64,000 nt of DNA, from assembly GCA_025531455.1 (NCBI GenBank), contig JAMYHL010000013.1, forward strand, positions 124,001-188,000, written 5' to 3'. The DNA comes from Apiotrichum sp. Y4204. Lineage: Eukaryota; Basidiomycota; Tremellomycetes; Trichosporonales; Trichosporonaceae. The notes beneath the pieces are model-generated. The model saw nothing but the letters and a program-made list of their open reading frames with translations. It was not told the DNA's origin and made no database searches. Positions 22,798 to 34,622 of the stretch are shown here, in pieces. Numbering within the stretch: the stretch's first letter is position 1; each line of letters opens with the position of its first letter. A program made the translations under genes and the position numbers.

Positions 22798-24301
22798 GGT
22801 GCAGAGGCCAGAATAGTTTGGGACTGGGGGCGATAAGATACGAGGCCGCTTCGACTTTTATGGCAAAATGGTGGCGGGTGAGCTAAGCATGCTTAGGCTT
22901 ATCGCTCTTTATAATCCCTCTCAGCACCTCACATTCCACACTCCCAGCATTGCAACAGATGAACTCCGGGGAACCCAGGGACGATCGTCTTCGTACCGTG
23001 GCACATGGGGCCCTCGCCGCCTCGGCACTGTAAATGGCGGTCTGTGTGGCTATGACGCAGGCCGGCCACTATGTGTGTGGTGATCGGTGCGAATGCGATC
23101 CGTGGATGCTCGACGTGCTCGTCTAAACCTGCGCATCCACAGACGGCCAGACGGCGATGCGGTCCTCCGTCCGCCGAGGACAACTTGTGTGACCCTACCG
23201 CCCTCCGAGGATTGCGAGGGGTTCACAAGTTGCTCTAACAGCTGTCACTGTTGTCTCGGCTCATCTCATGCGTCATTTACCACACTCATATCCTGTATAC
23301 TTATCCAGCGCCATGCGGGCAGGTGGCCCACATGCCTTGGAACCCGAAGTCCCATTCGGAGTCGGACTGGCCTGACCGGACATAATGTCTTACTCGGCCG
23401 CGCCCAATCGGTCCGCAGAGGTCAGTGCACACGATGCTGTGCATCGTGGTTCTCAGGCTGCGGGGCGTTTCGGGTCGTCGAGAAGAAGATAGGAAGAGGA
23501 GATGGACGACACTCCGGCGCCGGGTATGGCGGCAGGTGATCGCGTCGCTGGATACCAGATCACCGGGCGATTCCGGCGTGCTCGGAGTTCAGAGGTTCCA
23601 AGCGCTCGGATGTGGTGTCACTCTTCTTCGACGCTTCCATGCCTGCAAGCTTCCATCGTCACGGTTCCCTCCAGCCGGTTCTCAAGTCGATTCCCAAGGG
23701 GTTCTTGCCTATGTTTCTTGGCAATGCTGGCGGCAGCGCCCATATCCATCTTGCGCCCATACGGTTATTAACGCACCCTGTTCCACACGGCGCGCACGGA
23801 ACGCCAAGTATCCCAGCCCAGATGGCACAGTGTCTGTGGCCCTGCGGCGTGCGTTTCATCTCCGCTTCCCACTTCTCGGTCACTGGTTCTTGTGCTCCGA
23901 ATTCGTGCGTTCGACGTCATCGATCGACGGCTGTGGAGATTGACAGGAGGGGCGATCGAGTGGACGATCGTGTGCATCAGGCAGTGTGCATTCCGTGTAT
24001 TGATCAGTGGAGAGGGACAATTGAGAACGGAGGGTAGGCGGGAACCACATCCTCTCCGTCACTCTGGAATGCACAGGTAGCGGGCGCCTACTTGATGTCT
24101 CGCGTGGCCGACGCGTCGATGACGGGGAGGCGAAGCCCTCACTCGATCAGTATGGTAGAGGGGAACTGGAAACCTGTACAGCAGTGTAAGAATGGCGGTG
24201 AGAATCAGTGACAGCTTCAACTTCGCCACATCCGTTAGCCAGACACGATCTACAACCATGCATATATGTATAGATCTACCGCTCTACATCACCGAAAACG
24301 C
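22798..24301. other. 1.5-kb gene-poor region
   Basis: Apart from promoter sequence for the small gene at the left, I see no supportable gene. Several overlapping open frames of 60 to 170 codons lie on the plus strand around 23087-24080 but share no family motif or consistent splicing. An inverted repeat (23181-23232) and a cluster of GATC sites (23922-24005) lie here. Confidence 0.5.
23181..23232. repeat. 52-base inverted repeat (possible hairpin)
   Basis: The ends CAACTTGTG and CACAAGTTG are exact complements, and the pairing can extend inward through TGACCC against GGGGTT and CCCTC against GAGGG. The predicted stem has a small loop. No gene is recognised on either side within several hundred bases. 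Confidence 0.6.
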
Positions 24302-25806
24302 TTAGGCGAACTCGGTGAACTTGCCCTCGCCCTTCTCACCGAGAGCGGCGACCTTGGCCTTGAGGACGGCCTTGGCGGGCTCGCCGTTGCCGGCCTTCTC
24401 GATCTCCTCCTTGAGGCTCTTGACGTCCTCGGGCTCGGAGAGCTCAACGAGGGCGTCGAGCTCAGCAAGCTGCTTCTCGATGACGGCAGCGGACGGCGCG
24501 GAGCCCTCGGGCTGGAAGTAGTTGGAGGCGGAGATGACGCCAGCAATGGCCTTTTTCCACTTCTTGAGGTTCTTGCGGGCAGCCTCCTTGGCCTTCTTCG
24601 CGGCCTCACGGTCGGCCTTGGACGCGGCGTTGGCAGCGGCGTCGGCCTTCTTCTTCTCCTCCTCGGCCTTGCGGGCAGCCTCGGCGGCCTTCTTGGCCTC
24701 GGCGGGCGAGAGCTTGGCGGGCTTGCTGGGGGCGGCGCCGCCCTTCTTCTTGGCGAGACGCGCGGCCTTCTCCTCCTCCTTGATGCGCTTGATGCGGGGG
24801 TCGTTGGCGAGTACGCTGTCGACAAGCTCACGCAGACGAGTGTTGTCCTCCTTCTTCATACGCGTGCGCTCGGCCTTGTTCTTCTTCTCAGTGAAACGCT
24901 TGTCGTCACGCGAGTCGGAGCCCTCGTTGACCTCCTTGTCGTGCCACTCGAACGAACGCCACGAGTCAAAGTTGTACCAGAAGTCGTAGAAGCCCTCGAC
25001 CTCCTTCTTGGACGCGTCCGGTCCGCCGAACTCGAACACGGGCTGGACGTTGGAAAAACGGCCCTCGCGGACGAAGATAGGGCCAAAGACCTCCGTGTAC
25101 TTCTCCGCCGGGACGCGCTTGGGGTCCGGAACCTCGTCCTGGATGTTCCAGTCGACCGAGTCGAACTGGCGACGCCTCTCGAGGTTGGAAAGGACCTCGT
25201 GAGCTATTGTCAGCAGCTAGAAGCAAAGTCACACTGCAGCCATTTGACTCACCCTTCTGGATGCACTTGAAGAAGCCGTCGTCGTGGTCGGCCTTCTTGT
25301 CGGGGTGGTGGCGGAGCACCTTGCGGCGGTCTGGAGTCAGCGAGAGTGACCATGGAGAAACCTGATAGTGAAAGGCTCTTATCTTCGCGTAGAATTGCAG
25401 CTGCCTTCACAAGCGACTCACGGGCAACCTTGATGTGGTCGTCAGTTGCGTGGTAGCGGAGGTGGCCGAGACCAAGGATGGCGTAGTGGTCCTGCTTCTT
25501 CCACTCCTTGGGGTCCGACGCGAGGAGGTCCTTGTCCTCCTCCTCCTCGCCGAGACCGGGGAAGAGCACCTCCTCGGCGTTGGCCTTGGCCTTGGCAGCG
25601 GCGGCGGCACGGGCAGACGACGTCGCCTCGTCGTCCTCGGCGAATGAGCGCTGAAGCAGCTCACGGCGCGCGTAGGAGATGTACGACGGGCCGGCGGGGT
25701 ACACCTGCCTGTTGACCGGGGCGGACGCCTTGCCGGCGGCAGAGGGCTTGGTCCAGCCTGACGGGGCGGCGGGCAGCGTGAGCTCGATGGGGAGGACGGT
25801 GGCCAT
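24302..25806 (-). CDS. ZUO1: Zuotin, ribosome-associated J-domain chaperone
   Basis: Zuotin (DNAJC2 family) forms the ribosome-associated complex with Ssz1 and stimulates Ssb Hsp70 on nascent chains. Three exons are clear (introns roughly 25332-25422 and 25204-25252). The N-terminal segment includes ELLQRSFAEDDE, then KEWKKQDHYAILGLGHLRYH starts the J-domain, with the HPD loop in VLRHHPDKKADHDDGFF and FKCIQKAHEVLSN. The zuotin homology region follows: RRRQFDSVDWNIQDEVPDP, KYTEVFGPIFVREGRFSN and VEGFYDFWYNFDSWRSFEWH. A long Lys/Ala/Glu charged helix leads to the C-terminal bundle. The C-terminal SANT repeats of animal homologues are absent, as in other fungi. Confidence 0.96.
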
Positions 25807-26207
25807 TTTGAGTGAGTTTTGGGTGTGATGAGGAGAACGGTGAAGCGGGCTCGATGGATTCTCGAGATCTCGACGATCGCCAGCACCAGGGTTGCCAGAA
25901 ATCTTTGAAACTAGGCAGGTCCAGGGTGGGTAAAATATTTTTGATGGTATTTTTTTCGTAATTTATCCCATATTGCCTACTTGTGACATTGCCGCATGCG
26001 ACAGACACTGGTCAACATGAACAAACTCGTCAACATCATCAACAAACACTTGTCGCTGCCTCGTCCGTCGCCGAGCCATCTCCGATACCCCGCGCCGTCA
26101 TCCGTTGGACCGCATAATTGTGACTGTTTGTTTCATTAGCGCGCAAAACCGGTACATTACTGTTCACCGGCTCCCTCCTTCTCCTCCTCTCGTCCTCACT
26201 CGCCACC
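25807..26207. other. Divergent promoter region of zuotin and SF3b p14
   Basis: A 401-base gap between divergent starts. A T/A-rich stretch at about 25925-25975 stands out from the GC-rich background. The right end is strongly C/T-rich (CTCCTTCTCCTCCTCT) before the p14 start, like a fungal leader. Confidence 0.5.
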
Positions 26208-26812
26208 ATGTCCCAAGCACCGAGGGATCCGCTCACTGCGCGAACATTGTTGTGAGTTGCCCGAATGTAGCCGTATAGCTGACTTCTTAGTGTGAAGAAC
26301 CTGTGAGCACCAGGCTGACTCCTCTACAATCAGCCGAAGCGCCTCTAACAGCAGGAATTGGAACATCACCGGGCCCGACATCTACGACCTGTTCGGCAAG
26401 TACGGCCCGATCAGGCAGGTGCGGATAGGCAACTCGGGCGATCTCAAGACCAAGGGCACCGCGTATGTTGTTTATGAGAGCCCGGACGACGCAAAGGAGG
26501 CGATCAACCACCTGAATGGTTTCCATCTTATGGAGCGATACATCGTCGGTGCGTGGAAGCGAGACGGTAACATATGGGATGCTGACACTGTGCTTGTTCC
26601 TGCCGCGGTCGCCTTGTTGATATCGATCATTCTCGGCTTCTTCGTTTATTCATCATCGAAATGCCGTCGCATCTCCTTCGACTCTCGTTACCCCATCAGT
26701 TCTCTACCACCAGCCGTCGAAGGCACAGTCGTCTGCAGCAGCCAAGGCCGAGATCCGCGCACGCGAACAGGAGCTGGCAGCCGAGAAGATGCGGTTGGGC
26801 ATGACGGACTGA
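26208..26812 (+). CDS. Splicing factor 3b subunit p14 (SF3B6-like RRM protein)
   Basis: The U2 snRNP p14 subunit contacts the branch-point adenosine within SF3b. Exons join as MSQAPRDPLTARTLF, then VKNL, then NWNITGPDIYDLFGKYGPIR, giving RNP2 as LFVKNL. RNP1 follows as KGTAYVVYESPDDAKEAI, with HLNGFHLMERYIVV and LYHQPS matching the family. The last exon ends AAEKMRLGMTD. The second intron (26303-26354) should use the acceptor at 26354, because an earlier AG would insert seven residues into the RRM; the third runs from about 26550 to 26700. The first intron separates LF from VKNL. The total is near 120 residues, normal for p14. Confidence 0.93.
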
Positions 26813-27025
26813 GGCTGAGGTGGCATAGTCGGCGTAGCAGACATGTTGACAGTGGGGCTAGAGACGAGCGGGATTTAGATCATATGCAGTGTGTATCAGT
26901 AGTCGTGAACGGAAGCATCAGGTAAATGTTGGAATGGCCTTCAGCAACTTGCCACCACTCGATCAAGTAAGAATGCTATATAACCATGGCTCTATCAAAA
27001 TACAGACAATACAGTAATCAATCCG

Positions 27026-30000
27026 TTACCTCCGCGTCCCGAGCGCCTGGTTCTCCGCCCAGCGATTCGCTGGCGGCGGGCGCACCTTTTTGTGCGGCGA
27101 CGGCTGCGGCGTGCCGTCCATGGAGCTGATGCTTGTCGAGCTGGGGCTCGGTCGTAAGTGTGCCGCCTGCGCCTGTGTTTTGGCAGGTGGTCTCGTGACG
27201 ACCGATCCGGTTCCGCTGGCACTCGCGGCGCCGGCTGCAGCACCTGCAGCGGCGACCTTGCGCGAGGGTCGTCCGGCCATCGGCTCGAGCCGCTTCTTGA
27301 TCTCCTTGAGCGGTTTGGTCGTCGGCTTCCACGCATGAATGCTCTCCTTGAGATCGCGCAGCTCGTGGGGGAACAGATCCTTAACCTCTGGAGCGTCGAC
27401 GAGGGCGCGCATGATCCAGGGAAGCTCAAAGTCGTTGCGACCATCACGGGCAGCGAAGGGCTCCACCTCAAGCGGTGGGAGGGGCTGCGCGGCAGGGCCG
27501 GAGTAGAAGAGATATTCTACCGCGAGGGAGTAACAGCCCAGTTCCTCGTACGGCGTCGAGTGCCCGACACCCGTGAGCGAGCCTGCCGTGGCCTCAGAAA
27601 GGTGCTCCACCAAGCGCTGGTCGTCGATGCCAGCGTTGCGGAGCATAAATGCGAAGCAGATCAGGTTGGTCATGAAGTCGGAGGCCGAGTAGGATGCCCC
27701 GTCGACGAACAGCGCCCGCAGCAACAGCGGATGTGTGGCCGAGAAGAATGATGCTCCGTAGATGGGCACGACCTGGTCATTCAGGCTCGCCAACAGGAGC
27801 ACCCGCACCTCATTGTCGAGGATCATTGCAAGTGAGCGCTGGTACGCCTGCGAGACGGCCGACTGAGTATCCTGGAACTCAAAGAGTTCGCGTGCGGCGG
27901 CGTTCTCGAACCAGGTGAGGTACGGTCCAATGACGCTCGACGTGCTGATAGAGAGGAATGGGCCAAGGTGTACGCCGCACATCGCCAGCATACATACCTT
28001 CTGCCGTCCGCCCTCGGCACCACTCAGGCCCGCAGCAAGTTTGCGACCCTTCTTGGAGTCTTCGCTGGGCACAATTGCGATTGGTCCAAAGGCCCACTCG
28101 CAACGAGCAACGGCTTCGCGGTTGTGTGCCGTTCGGATATGGCCTTGCGCAATCATGCGCGAGATGAGATGTGTCGTGACGATACAGCCCTGAGAGTGCG
28201 CTGCGAAGAGCACCGCGTCTGCGCGGCGAAGGTCGTTGATCCACGCAGGGTTAGAGAGGTAAGCTTTGTACAGCTTGTCCACACGGTCGTCAATCACGCC
28301 CTCGCCCTCGAGCGGAATAAGGGTGAGTCGAATTTCGCTGTTGTCCACGCCCTTCTCCTTGAAGAACCGCTTGACGGCCTCGCCCATCATGTTGGCAAAC
28401 TTGACCGAAGTGCCTGTAGGCTCACCGATGACGCTGCATCGTCAGAGATACCTATCTGAGTGGACTCACGAGTTCAAAAGTTTGGCAGGGAACCAGCCAT
28501 GCACGCCGATAACGACGACTCTGCGCACATTCTTCCATCCGTCATCGGGCGCTCCGACGCCGCCCAAGCCGATCCGCCGTGGAAGATTGGCACCCACATC
28601 GCGGCCCTCCTTGAGGCCGCGGGTCTCTCCGGGCGGGTCCTTATTGCTGTTCCCCACAACGTAGCTAAGCGCGCGCCATGCAGTGGCAGTCACGCCATCC
28701 TGTGCGGTGCGTGGCATGAGGGAGCGGGGCGGGCGGTCGAATGTCGTCTCGAAGCTTGGGATGATGAGGTTGGGCTGCTTCGAGGCCGCCTGGGGAGGAG
28801 CCGGAAGGGCAGAGTTGGTCTTCGCGGTGCTGAGATTCGAGGGTGCGCGTGGGGATGGAGGAGCGACGCTACCAGCTGAATGTACGGAAGAGGGACGACG
28901 CGCGGCGGGCGCGAGATTCTGAGATTTCTTGTGGACAACCTGCTTTGATGCTGCTGCTTTCGAGTCTGATGCCGCCACCGATGCCGCCTTGTTGACTTTC
29001 GCCTCCTTGGCGTCTGCCATCTTGTCCGTCGGCCTCTCAGCTGCCTTTGCAGTCTTCTCTGTGGATTTCTCCGCCGGCTTCGCCTTGGTCTCGACTGCCT
29101 TTGCCTTACTCTTCGGGTCCACCTTCTGCTCCACCGTTTGCTGTGGGGCGCTGGATGATACCGGCGCATCGCCTGACGGAAACTCGGGATCAGCGGAAAA
29201 GTCCATAATCTCCTCTTTCGCGTCACGGCTCTTGCAAGCCTCATCTGACGCCAACGTCGAGCTCGTAATCCGCTTCTGGCTGGCACGGAAGGCAAGGTAG
29301 CTGAGCCAACCACCTGCCCCACCGGACGAAGTCGATGCCGCGAGCTTGGACTGTGGCGGGGAGGCTTTGGGTGTCGTGCCCGCTGCAGGCGAAGCCTGAC
29401 CCGGCTGGGGCGTGGACTGTGGCATGGAAGGTGGAGAGATGGGCTGATCGAGGGGGATGGGAGGAGCGAGGACGGGTGGGGCTGGTGGCTCAGCAGCCGC
29501 ACTCTTGGCAACGATGCTCGGCGCTTCGGTGTTCTTGGCCGCTGTGGTGGTGCCTTTGTCGTCCGTTGTGTTTCCTTCCGGCTTTGATTTGTCCTCTGGT
29601 TTGTCCTCTGGCGTTTCAGACGCCTCAGGAAGATGGGTCGAAGTAGTAGGCGACTGCTCGATAGTGTACACAAACGATGCGAAGTAGGCGCCCCACCCTA
29701 GAGGTTGTGTTGCAGGAACGAGGGCACGCTGATCCGATGATGCCTCGGTGTCCTTCGGGGTCTCACTGTTTTGCGGAGCGGGTGAGCCATCTGCTGGGAC
29801 AGGGGTGGGAGCAATCGTCGGAGGAGCACTTGCCGCTGTGGGCGGCAGTGCGGGTGCAGCAGGTTCTGGTGCAGTCGCTACCGGTGCTGGAGTCTGGGAT
29901 GGCGCAGCGGCCTTGGCGGACGTGACGGATCGGGCAGTGGGCTTACCCCGTTCGTCAAGTTTGCGCCGCTTCGCGCTCATCGACAAAGAGTCCGAAGCCG

Positions 30001-31501
30001 CAGAGCCATTAGTCTTGGGAAGTGACTCGGTGGCGTGAGCGTCCTTGGGCGGTGACCCCTGCGTCAGCGCTGTAGCTTGTGTCGGCGCCTCGGTAATCGC
30101 AGACGTTTCCCTCGTCAGAACTTCAGGAGTAGTTTCAGCTTTAGGCTTGGTCTCTGCTGTCTCGGACTTCTTGTTCTTTGATGTCGCTGGACTTGAATCG
30201 CTACTCCAGAACGGGATTCGCCACCCACGTGCCGGAGGCGGTGAGATCTCAAGCGATGGGTCGGGTTTGCCGCTCCCAGTGGCGGGGGCCTCGTCCACGT
30301 CCATGGTGCCCCGTTCTGGCTCGGCAGGGAGGATGGCGGAGACCTCGCCCTCGTCGCGAACGGTGGAAGAAGTGGAAGCCTGGAGATCTGGTGGTGGAGG
30401 GTGTGAAGTTGGTGTTGGTTTAGCGGCTTGATCCGTGCTTTTGGTCTTGCTGGCGTCACACGTGGACGAGCGCGCCTGCTTGGCTGTAGCAGTAACCGTA
30501 GACTGGGGGCGGGAGGGTGGAGGTTGGGAAGGTATGGGTGCAGATTGTGTACGATGAGATTGTCCGGAGGTCGGTTGGGGCGATGCGACTGATGATGAAG
30601 TGGAACGAGCGGAACGAGAGCGTGTCCCCTGCGGAATGATCTCAGCAGCGGGTGCGAGGGAAGTAACCGGGGAGGTTGTGCGAGTCACCCTCTCGTCTTC
30701 GTCCGGGACAGCGTCCGGAAGGACTTCTGGCGGCTCCGCCCTCCCTTTCCCCTTATCTACACTCTTCTTCGGGAACGTCGGCGCTGGGCTCGACCACCGC
30801 AACCACGCGCTCGATTCCTTGGGGTTGACACGGCGCGACGGCGTGTTCTCGCTCGACATCCCCGCAGACCCGCGCCGCGGCGGCGTCGTCGGGGGCGCGA
30901 GGGTGGCTTGCTCCTGCTCAGGTTCATTAGGTGGTGAAGGGGTGACAGACGAACGGCGGCGGGACGGTCCGGCCTCAGCGATGATCATCCCCGAGCCGGA
31001 TCTTGAGCCTTCGTCCTCCTCGGCAGGGGTCTCTAGGTTCGCTGCATAATCTGTGCGCATGGACGCGAGCGTCGCAGCGCTAGACCGTCGGGAACGGAGG
31101 CTGAGGTGCTGGCCGGCAGTGTCGCGGTCAAGCTGGCGGCTGAGGGCCTCCTCGACGGCGCTGGCTGCGCGCTGGGGGTACGCTGATGGCGGTGGGGGAA
31201 CGTCGCCGTGCGCGATTACGAGGGTTACGTGCGTGTGTGCGCGGAGGGAGCGGGAGGCGGGGCCGAGGCGGAGAGCGGGGGGCGGGCGTGATGCGACGGA
31301 ACGCCCAGAGCGCACGGAGCGCGTCGATGGCGGGCGGCCGAATACGCGCTGCGACGGCCCGGCGGGGCCGAGATGCTGCTCGTTCATTGTCGCAGTGTAG
31401 GCATGGTATTCTGAATGCTGGTGATGATGTTGGTGATGATGTTGATGTGATGGATGTTGTTTGTGCGTCGTGTGGTGGGTGGGGCTGCCAGATGGATCCA
31501 T
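27026..31501 (-). CDS. Very large alpha/beta-hydrolase-like protein with disordered N-terminal half
   Basis: A single 36-nt intron (28434-28469) joins two long exons into about 1479 residues. The first ~960 residues are low complexity, rich in Ser, Pro, Ala, Lys and Thr, with an early His/Gln run and basic patches. The C-terminal part has a lipase-like core: VVVIGVHGWFPAKLLNSVIG, GEPTGTSVKFANMMGEAVKR, and a nucleophile elbow VLFAAHSQGCIVTTHL with serine in HSQG. LLASLNDQVVPIYGASFF could carry the acid and SLTGVGHSTPYEELGCYSL the histidine. Similar HGWFP proteins occur in other fungi, to my recollection, without settled function. Substrate and location are unknown; no signal peptide or clear membrane segment is seen. 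Confidence 0.85.
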
Positions 31502-31890
31502 GGACCAACCGACGAGAGCGGAAAGTGCGACTGTGACTAGCTGCTGCTAGGCGTTTGCTCTCCACCAACAACGGCGATGGCGACGGCACAAGGCGGACAA
31601 TGGGTGCCCAAAGTTAAATAGGCCACTTGGGTGGCGATTTAAAAATGACGTAGCTGTTTATTAGGAAAGCGTCGCCAAAGTCATTAGGACTCTTCAATTG
31701 ACGGAGGCAGATTCAGCGAATGACATCAGCCACTGATCGTCATCGACCTCCACTTTGTGGTTCCCATCACATCGAGCGCACTCCAGCAGCCCACACGACC
31801 CAGACCGAGAGCGAACACCGAGAACGGACACTTGGGATATAAAGCACAGCTGAGCAGGCCGTGTCCCCACTCAACACTCCTTCAATCGAG
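31502..31890. promoter_or_regulatory. Divergent promoter region with TATA box for the reductase
   Basis: This 389-base gap separates divergent starts. TATAAA at 31838-31843 lies 48 bases before the reductase ATG, a good core promoter position. A shorter A/T-rich patch near 31640-31680 may serve the hydrolase gene. Confidence 0.5.
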
Positions 31891-33070
31891 ATGCAGACGC
31901 GCAGCAAGACGCGGAACGCCAACACCACCGAAACGACAAAAACAGAACCCCCGAAGCCAACCCCCGCGAAAGACTTGTTCGGCCCGCGCCACATTGAGAC
32001 TCCGGAAGAGATGGAGAAGGGTGCGTGTGATGATGGAACCCATGCAGCCCCCTCATCTACTCACACACAGCACTCATGAATCTTACCATTGCATCGACGG
32101 TGCGCCTTGCGTCCGGCGCGGCCATGCCCCGCCTTGGGTTCGGCGTATACCAAGCCCGCGGGGAGGAATGCCGCGACGCGGTGACCGCCGCTGTAAACGA
32201 TGGATACCGTCACAGTGAGTGATAATGATGGAGCTACCCCGCACAGGGAGTATAACCCCAATGGAGTCACTAACTCTCAGTCGACAGCGCGCAGGGATAC
32301 CACAACGAGCATCGTGAGCACCCTCTCTATCTCACTCTGACAGCAGACGTTGCAGCAGGCATCCGCGCGACCTCCGTACCGCGCTCGCCGCTCTTCCTCA
32401 CAACAAAGTTCATGCCGGGACATAGCATTCCCTCCGAGGATGAGGTGTATAAGCAACTTGAGAAATCACGGGGCAAGCTTGACCCCGAGGCGAAGACTGC
32501 CCCGGAGGGCGGGTACGTCGACCTGATGCTGATCCACGCGCCGCGGCCGAACGAGCCCGCGCGCGCCGTACACTGGGCGGCGCTCGCGCGTGCCCAGCGC
32601 GACGGGTGGGTGAGGGATATTGGCGTGAGCAACTTTGGAGTCAAGCACTTGAAGGCGCTCCCGGCCCCGCTTCCCGCCGTGAACCAGATTGAACTGCACC
32701 CTTTCTGCCAGCAAAAGGACATCGTGGACTATTGCCGCGAGAAAGGGATCGTCGTGCAGGCTTACTGTCCGCTTGTCCGGGCCAAGGAGGAACACATGAA
32801 GGACCCCGTTCTTGTTGAAGTCGCGAAGAAGCACGTAAAGGAGGTCCCACAGGTGCTCATCCGCTGGAGCCTGCAGAAGGGGTGAGTCCGCTCAGGGAAC
32901 TCGCTGACTCCAGCTTCGTTCCGCTCCCCAAGAGTGTGACCCCATCACGGATCAAGGCCAACACCGAAGTGTACGATTTTGTGCTTGACAAGGAGGACAT
33001 GGCACGCATCGACGCGCTTGACAAGGGCTCCAAAGGCTCGGTTTCGTGGAACCCAGTAGATCACGACTGA
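31891..33070 (+). CDS. Aldo-keto reductase
   Basis: An NADPH-dependent aldo-keto reductase of the AKR3/AKR5-like type, from five exons. The first exon codes a basic, Thr/Pro-rich leader (MQTRSKTRNANTTETTKTEP) not usual in the family. Core motifs: MPRLGFGVYQARGEECRDAV, DGYRHIDSAQGYHNE with the catalytic Asp and Tyr, FLTTKFMPG with the catalytic Lys, DLMLIHAPRP with the catalytic His, GVSNFGVKHL, VNQIELHPFCQQKDIVDYCR, VVQAYCPLVR, and PLPKSVTPSRIKANTEVYDF for the cofactor. It ends SVSWNPVDHD. Short introns fall near 32021, 32214, 32314 and 32883. The substrate is unknown; many relatives reduce carbonyl stress products or ketones. Confidence 0.93.
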
Positions 33071-33418
33071 ACGTGGGGCATTTGTGGATAGCGAAGGGAC
33101 TACGGTTATCAGATCAAAGATGTCGTGAGATGCAGATCGATGCAAAAGGACATATCTGGACATGTACAGGTGGTGCATGGTGGTCATCCCAGTGTGCCGT
33201 GAGACAGTGAGCAATCTAGTGATGCGGACGCAACACGGGCGCTTGGGGATGATCGGCTACAAGGGCAGACTGCATTCACGCGTTCTACAATCTGCGTGTG
33301 ATCTGCCATCACTATATGCTACTTGTGGCCCATCTCGGGCTGTGGCCTCGTTGTGGCCGTCGTCGTGTTGTGTGGCTTCCTCCCAGCCCATCGGTCATGC
33401 TAAGCTACGCCTGGGAGC
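33071..33418. other. Short gap between convergent genes
   Basis: No gene seen. It holds the 3' ends of the reductase and the Eaf7-like gene, which converge here. Confidence 0.6.
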
Positions 33419-34622
33419 CTACCGGCGGCGGCGACGTCCCGTCGGGCGCTGAAGGTCAGCGCACTCATATGAACAGCTGTACGCACCTCATCTTCGTCCG
33501 TGTCGCCGACGCTCTCCCTCGCGCGCTTGGTGGATGCCCTGGGGCGCCCCTTCTTCTTCGGCGCAGGGGCCTCTGCATCCGAGCTGAGTGGGGACGTATC
33601 TCCTGCCCCACTCGCGCGGCGCCCGCCCCGGCGCTTTTTGCTGCCTCCCTCGTTCAGCGCAAGCTGCGCCTTCACACCCGCCTCCCACTCGTCTCCCTCT
33701 TCGTCACCTGCCGCTCGCGAGTATAGCAGCTCGTGGAACTGGTACACATCATCGTCGTCGCTGTCTGCTGGACTCGCGTGCGCCGTTCCCCCGTTCCCAT
33801 TGCCATGTGCACTGTTCCGGCGCTGCCGGTTCGCCGAGGCCCCAGAGAGCGTGGTGCGCCCCTCCCGCAGGCGGTCAGGCGGGACGCTGCCGGGTAGCCA
33901 GAAGACGTCGTCGAAGTGCTCCGAGTCAATCACTGCTGCAGAACGGGATGGGCCAGCAGATGGCGATGGTGATGGCGAGGAGAGATCCGAAGCTGAGCCG
34001 GCTCGTGGTCGCCGTCGTTTGGGATGGGGAATGGGAGACAGCGCTTCTGGAGATGGAGGAAGGGATGGTGTGGATGAGGTCTGGGGTCAGGCTAGTCCAG
34101 ATATGGGAGAGGAGGATAGAAGGCGAGGGACTCTCAAGCCCGAGTGAGCCATCGGCCTCCCGGTGGCATTCTTCACACACGCACCATTCCATCAAGAGCT
34201 TCGAGGTCGTACATCCTGCGCAACTGGTCCCACAGTTTGTGTACGGGAACCCATATGCCCGTCTCCTCATGCACGTCGACCTGGAGCGATATGATGAGTA
34301 TGTGCTTGTGCCGTCCAACTGGGAAATTAGTACTCGTGCGAGCGAACAGACGGAGAGCAGACTGCGAGGGAAGAGGCGCAGGAAGGACTTGAACTGAACC
34401 GAAACTGCTGCACCATACTGAGCGACAACAAAAACCAAGCACCCAGCAGCGACAAGCCTCCCTCTGCATTAGCACTCACCTGGCCGGCGGTTGGACACGC
34501 CGCGTAGAATGGCGGATTCACTGCCGTCAGCACAATCAGCGGGGGCGCACGCACAGTTCGAGCTCAGAGACCACCGGCGTCGCCTCGTGCCGTGGCGACG
34601 GGGAGCGCGTTGAGAGCGTCAT
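33419..34622 (-). CDS. EAF7: Eaf7/MRGBP-like subunit of the NuA4 acetyltransferase
   Basis: Eaf7 (CT20 family) belongs to the NuA4 histone acetyltransferase and, with Eaf3 and Eaf5, acts on transcribed chromatin. I reconstruct five introns' worth of evidence into six coding blocks with introns at 34521-34554 (34 nt), 34319-34479, 34081-34184 and 33449-33486, all in phase, giving about 288 residues. The CT20 domain reads ESAILRGVSNRRPVGRHKHI, then LIISLQVDVHEETGIWVPVH and KLWDQLRRMYDLEALDGM, which matches the family well. A Ser/Pro-rich stretch with PHPKRRRPRAG leads to SEHFDDVFWLPGSVPPDRLR, then acidic and basic low-complexity sequence. The last exon is only ten codons (RPTGRRRR and stop). 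Four introns are placed explicitly; none of the single open frames shows the gene whole. Confidence 0.85.

Noticed and set aside
23425..23943. 172-codon plus-strand frame in the 22.8-24.3 kb gap
   Set aside because: Overlapping frames on the same strand and no conserved motif; likely chance.
24266..25270. 334-codon open frame on the plus strand, Leu/Val/Gly-rich
   Set aside because: It is exactly antisense to zuotin exons. The GC-rich, Lys/Ala/Glu-rich coding strand leaves few stops on the opposite strand; no family motif is visible.
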